This document shows, one piece after another, positions 62,271-64,000 of a stretch of 64,000 nt of DNA. The DNA comes from Alphaproteobacteria bacterium (GTDB taxonomy: Bacteria > Pseudomonadota > Alphaproteobacteria > Caulobacterales > Hyphomonadaceae). The notes below the pieces were generated by a model, which was not told where the DNA came from, made no database searches, and saw only the letters and a list, made by a program, of their open reading frames with translations. The DNA is taken from the NCBI GenBank assembly GCA_018222605.1, contig JAAEZZ010000003.1:1-64000 (forward strand), given 5' to 3'. A program made the position numbers and the translations under genes. The stretch's first letter is position 1. Every line of letters begins with the position of its first letter.

Positions 62271-63482
62271 ATGCCAACTCAGCTTCAATCCGGTGCCCAT
62301 GCGAACGACGATCCATTTCGCACCGAAGTGCGACAATTCCTCGCCGCAAATTTCCCCGAAGAACTCAAGGGCAAGGGCAATCTGCTTGCCGGACTCGAAG
62401 GGCCGACCAACGAGACCGATGAGCAGAAGAAATGGCGAGAGGCCGTGGCCGAGTGCGGTTGGGGTACACCGACCTGGCCCACGGAATATGGCGGTGGCGG
62501 GCTGACCAAGGCCCAGGCCAAAATCGTCACTCAGGAATTCGCCAAGTCGGGGGCCTACAATCCCATCGGCGGGATGGGCGTAATGATGTTCGGCCCAACC
62601 CTGCTTGAATTCGGGAGCGAGGAGCAAAAGTGCGAGCACATTCCGGCGATCTGCCGTGGCGAAATCCGCTGGTGCCAGGGTTATAGCGAACCCAATGCCG
62701 GCTCCGATCTCGCTAATCTGCAAACCTTCGCCGAGGACAAAGGCGACCATTACCTGATCAACGGCCAGAAGACCTGGACCAGCGGCGGGCAATGGGCCGA
62801 CAAGTGCTTCGCAATCGTTCGCACCGACAGGCGCGACAAGCACAAGGGCATCAGCTTCATGCTGATTGACATGAATGCGCCCGGCGTCGAAGTCCGCCCG
62901 ATCACCATGATTTCGGGCACCAGCCCTTTCTGCGAGACTTTCTTAACCGATGTAAGGGTACCGAAGAAAAATCTCGTTGGAAAAGAGGGTCAGGGTTGGG
63001 CCATTGGCAAACGCCTGCTCCAGCACGAGCGAACCAACATCTCTGGTGGCGGCAATCTGGCTCTGATGATGGCGCAGAGCCTCGGCGACATCGCGAAGAA
63101 ATATTGCGAAACCGCCGCGGATGGTCGGCTGACCGACAATGTGCTGCGCGACAAGATCGCCGATTTCGAAATCCGCTGGAGCAGCTTCTTGTTTACAGCG
63201 CGCCGCGCGATCGAGGAAAGCAAGGCGCCCGGCGGAGTCTCTGAGATCAGTTCAGTTCTCAAAAAGACGGGCACCAAGCTGGCACAGGAACGCTCGGAAC
63301 TACTGATCGAAATCCGTGGGTTGCAGGGCCTTGGCTGGGAAGGCGACGGTTTTTCCGAGGGGGAACTCGAGGACGTGCGCACCTGGCTCTTCGGCAAGGC
63401 AGCAACGATCTATGGTGGTTCGACCGAAATCCAGAACAATATCATCGCCAAGCGCGTGCTCGGCATGCTCGATCACGCGTAA
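62271..63482 (+). CDS. Acyl-CoA dehydrogenase (long subunit type)
   Basis: 403 residues with GGAGG before the ATG. ACAD features: WPTEYGGGGLTKAQAKIV, WCQGYSEPNAGSDLANLQT, INGQKTWTSGGQWADKCFAIVRT and the C-terminal FGKAATIYGGSTEIQNNIIAKRVLG. It pairs with the next ACAD gene, as does the pair in the minus-strand operon. Likely oxidises a CoA ester of the P450-derived acid. Downstream gene begins 18 bases after its stop. Confidence 0.94.
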   Translation: MPTQLQSGAHANDDPFRTEVRQFLAANFPEELKGKGNLLAGLEGPTNETDEQKKWREAVAECGWGTPTWPTEYGGGGLTKAQAKIVTQEFAKSGAYNPIGGMGVMMFGPTLLEFGSEEQKCEHIPAICRGEIRWCQGYSEPNAGSDLANLQTFAEDKGDHYLINGQKTWTSGGQWADKCFAIVRTDRRDKHKGISFMLIDMNAPGVEVRPITMISGTSPFCETFLTDVRVPKKNLVGKEGQGWAIGKRLLQHERTNISGGGNLALMMAQSLGDIAKKYCETAADGRLTDNVLRDKIADFEIRWSSFLFTARRAIEESKAPGGVSEISSVLKKTGTKLAQERSELLIEIRGLQGLGWEGDGFSEGELEDVRTWLFGKAATIYGGSTEIQNNIIAKRVLGMLDHA

Positions 63483-63500
63483 GGAGGGGAGTACTGACAA

Positions 63501-64000
63501 TGGCAGTTCTCGACGAACAACAGGAAATGCTACGCGACATGGCTCGCAGCTGGGCCGTCAACGAAAGCCCTTTGACAGAATTTCGTAAGGTCCGCGCCAG
63601 CGGCTCCGAGGAGGCGTTTGATCGCGCTGCCTACGCCAAGATGGTGGAAATGGGTTGGGCCGGGGTCATCATTCCTGAAGAGTATGGTGGGTCAGACTTT
63701 GGCTGGCTCTCGGCGGGTCTCGTGATTGAACAGCTCGGAAAGACGCTGACCGCAAGCCCGCTCGTCCTCAACACCGCGGCGGCATCGGCGATCATCCTGG
63801 GCGGCAGCGACGAGCAGAAAGCATTGTGGCTTCCGAAGCTCGCGAGCGGTGAAGCCATCGCGACGCTAGCGGTCGATGAAGGGCCCTCTCATGATCCGGC
63901 CAGGATCGAGACAAGTGTTTCCGGCGGCAAACTGACCGGCAGGAAAGCCTTCGTTCACGAGGCACACGGCGCAGACCTCTTCGTGGTTGCGGCCAAGGAT
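63501..64000 (+). CDS. Acyl-CoA dehydrogenase, short subunit type, cut by window end
   Basis: Starts at ATG 63501 with AAGGAGGGG upstream; the track shows only shadows because it has no stop in the window. 166 residues are visible: VLDEQQEMLRDMARSWAVNESP, GWAGVIIPEEYGGSDFG, EQLGKTLTASPLVLNTAAASAIILGGSDEQKALWLPKLASGEA. N-terminal and middle parts of an ACAD, close in style to the short subunit at 53.7-54.8 kb. The C-terminal catalytic part lies outside. Confidence 0.93.

Noticed and set aside
62067-62843. 258-codon minus-strand ORF
   Set aside because: Antisense to the ferredoxin and ACAD genes; no domain.

Overview
The window comes from an alphaproteobacterial chromosome, most likely a marine Hyphomonadaceae-type organism. 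This rests on a conserved core block with rplU (helix-hairpin-helix tail), rpmA, obgE and proB, on four large TonB-dependent receptors, and on gene style. I name the family from memory of such gene sets, not from a search. No rRNA, CRISPR array or replication origin was seen.

Layout. 1-1.5 kb: small unknown genes and an IS3-type fragment. 1.6-9.0 kb: a TonB receptor facing a TetR gene, then a divergent five-gene operon (Tat-signal small subunit, GMC oxidoreductase, two paralogous small membrane proteins, a saccharopine-dehydrogenase-like protein). Near-identical 17-bp sites lie before the receptor and before the operon, which suggests one TetR regulon. 9-15 kb: a decayed IS6 transposase, a LysR regulator, an unknown protein, an HSL-type esterase and a second TonB receptor. 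15-23.3 kb: a probable D-amino-acid (D-glutamate) use locus: Lrp regulator, lipoprotein N-acyl-D-amino-acid deacylase, DgcA-like racemase, DgcN-like protein, NhaC-type antiporter and a TonB receptor. 23.5-24.2 kb: IS6 and serine-recombinase remnants beside tRNA-Ser(CGA).

24.4-33.3 kb is the core block: rplU, rpmA, a GNAT, obgE, a histidine-tailed zinc-ribbon protein, proB, a GNAT coupled to an RLAN/RimK-like ATP-grasp ligase, an acyl-CoA synthetase and tesB. At 33.36 kb a tRNA-Pro(UGG) is followed by a tyrosine integrase, marking one edge of an integrated island that appears to run to the end of the window. Its first part holds apparently complete IS3 and IS630 elements, both with probable -1 frameshift sites. 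Next come a MarR-controlled operon (hydrolase, thioesterase, RND adaptor and pump), a fourth TonB receptor with a 21-bp near-palindrome before it, more IS3 debris and a second MarR.

49.4-64 kb is a compact catabolic module. A ten-gene minus-strand run, mostly with start/stop overlaps, encodes a GntR regulator, a nitronate-monooxygenase-like flavoprotein, a Coq4-family protein, an SCP-x/Ltp2-like thiolase-fold protein, a DUF35 protein, two acyl-CoA dehydrogenases, a CoA ligase, a Baeyer-Villiger monooxygenase and an alpha/beta hydrolase. Divergent from it are a CYP153-like P450, a 2Fe-2S ferredoxin and two more acyl-CoA dehydrogenases, the last cut by the window edge. The set suggests terminal hydroxylation, CoA activation, dehydrogenation by paired ACADs and retro-aldol side-chain cleavage, with ketone-to-ester cleavage by BVMO plus hydrolase. 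A steroid- or isoprenoid-like substrate is my inference. The Coq4-family member in this setting is the most unusual component.
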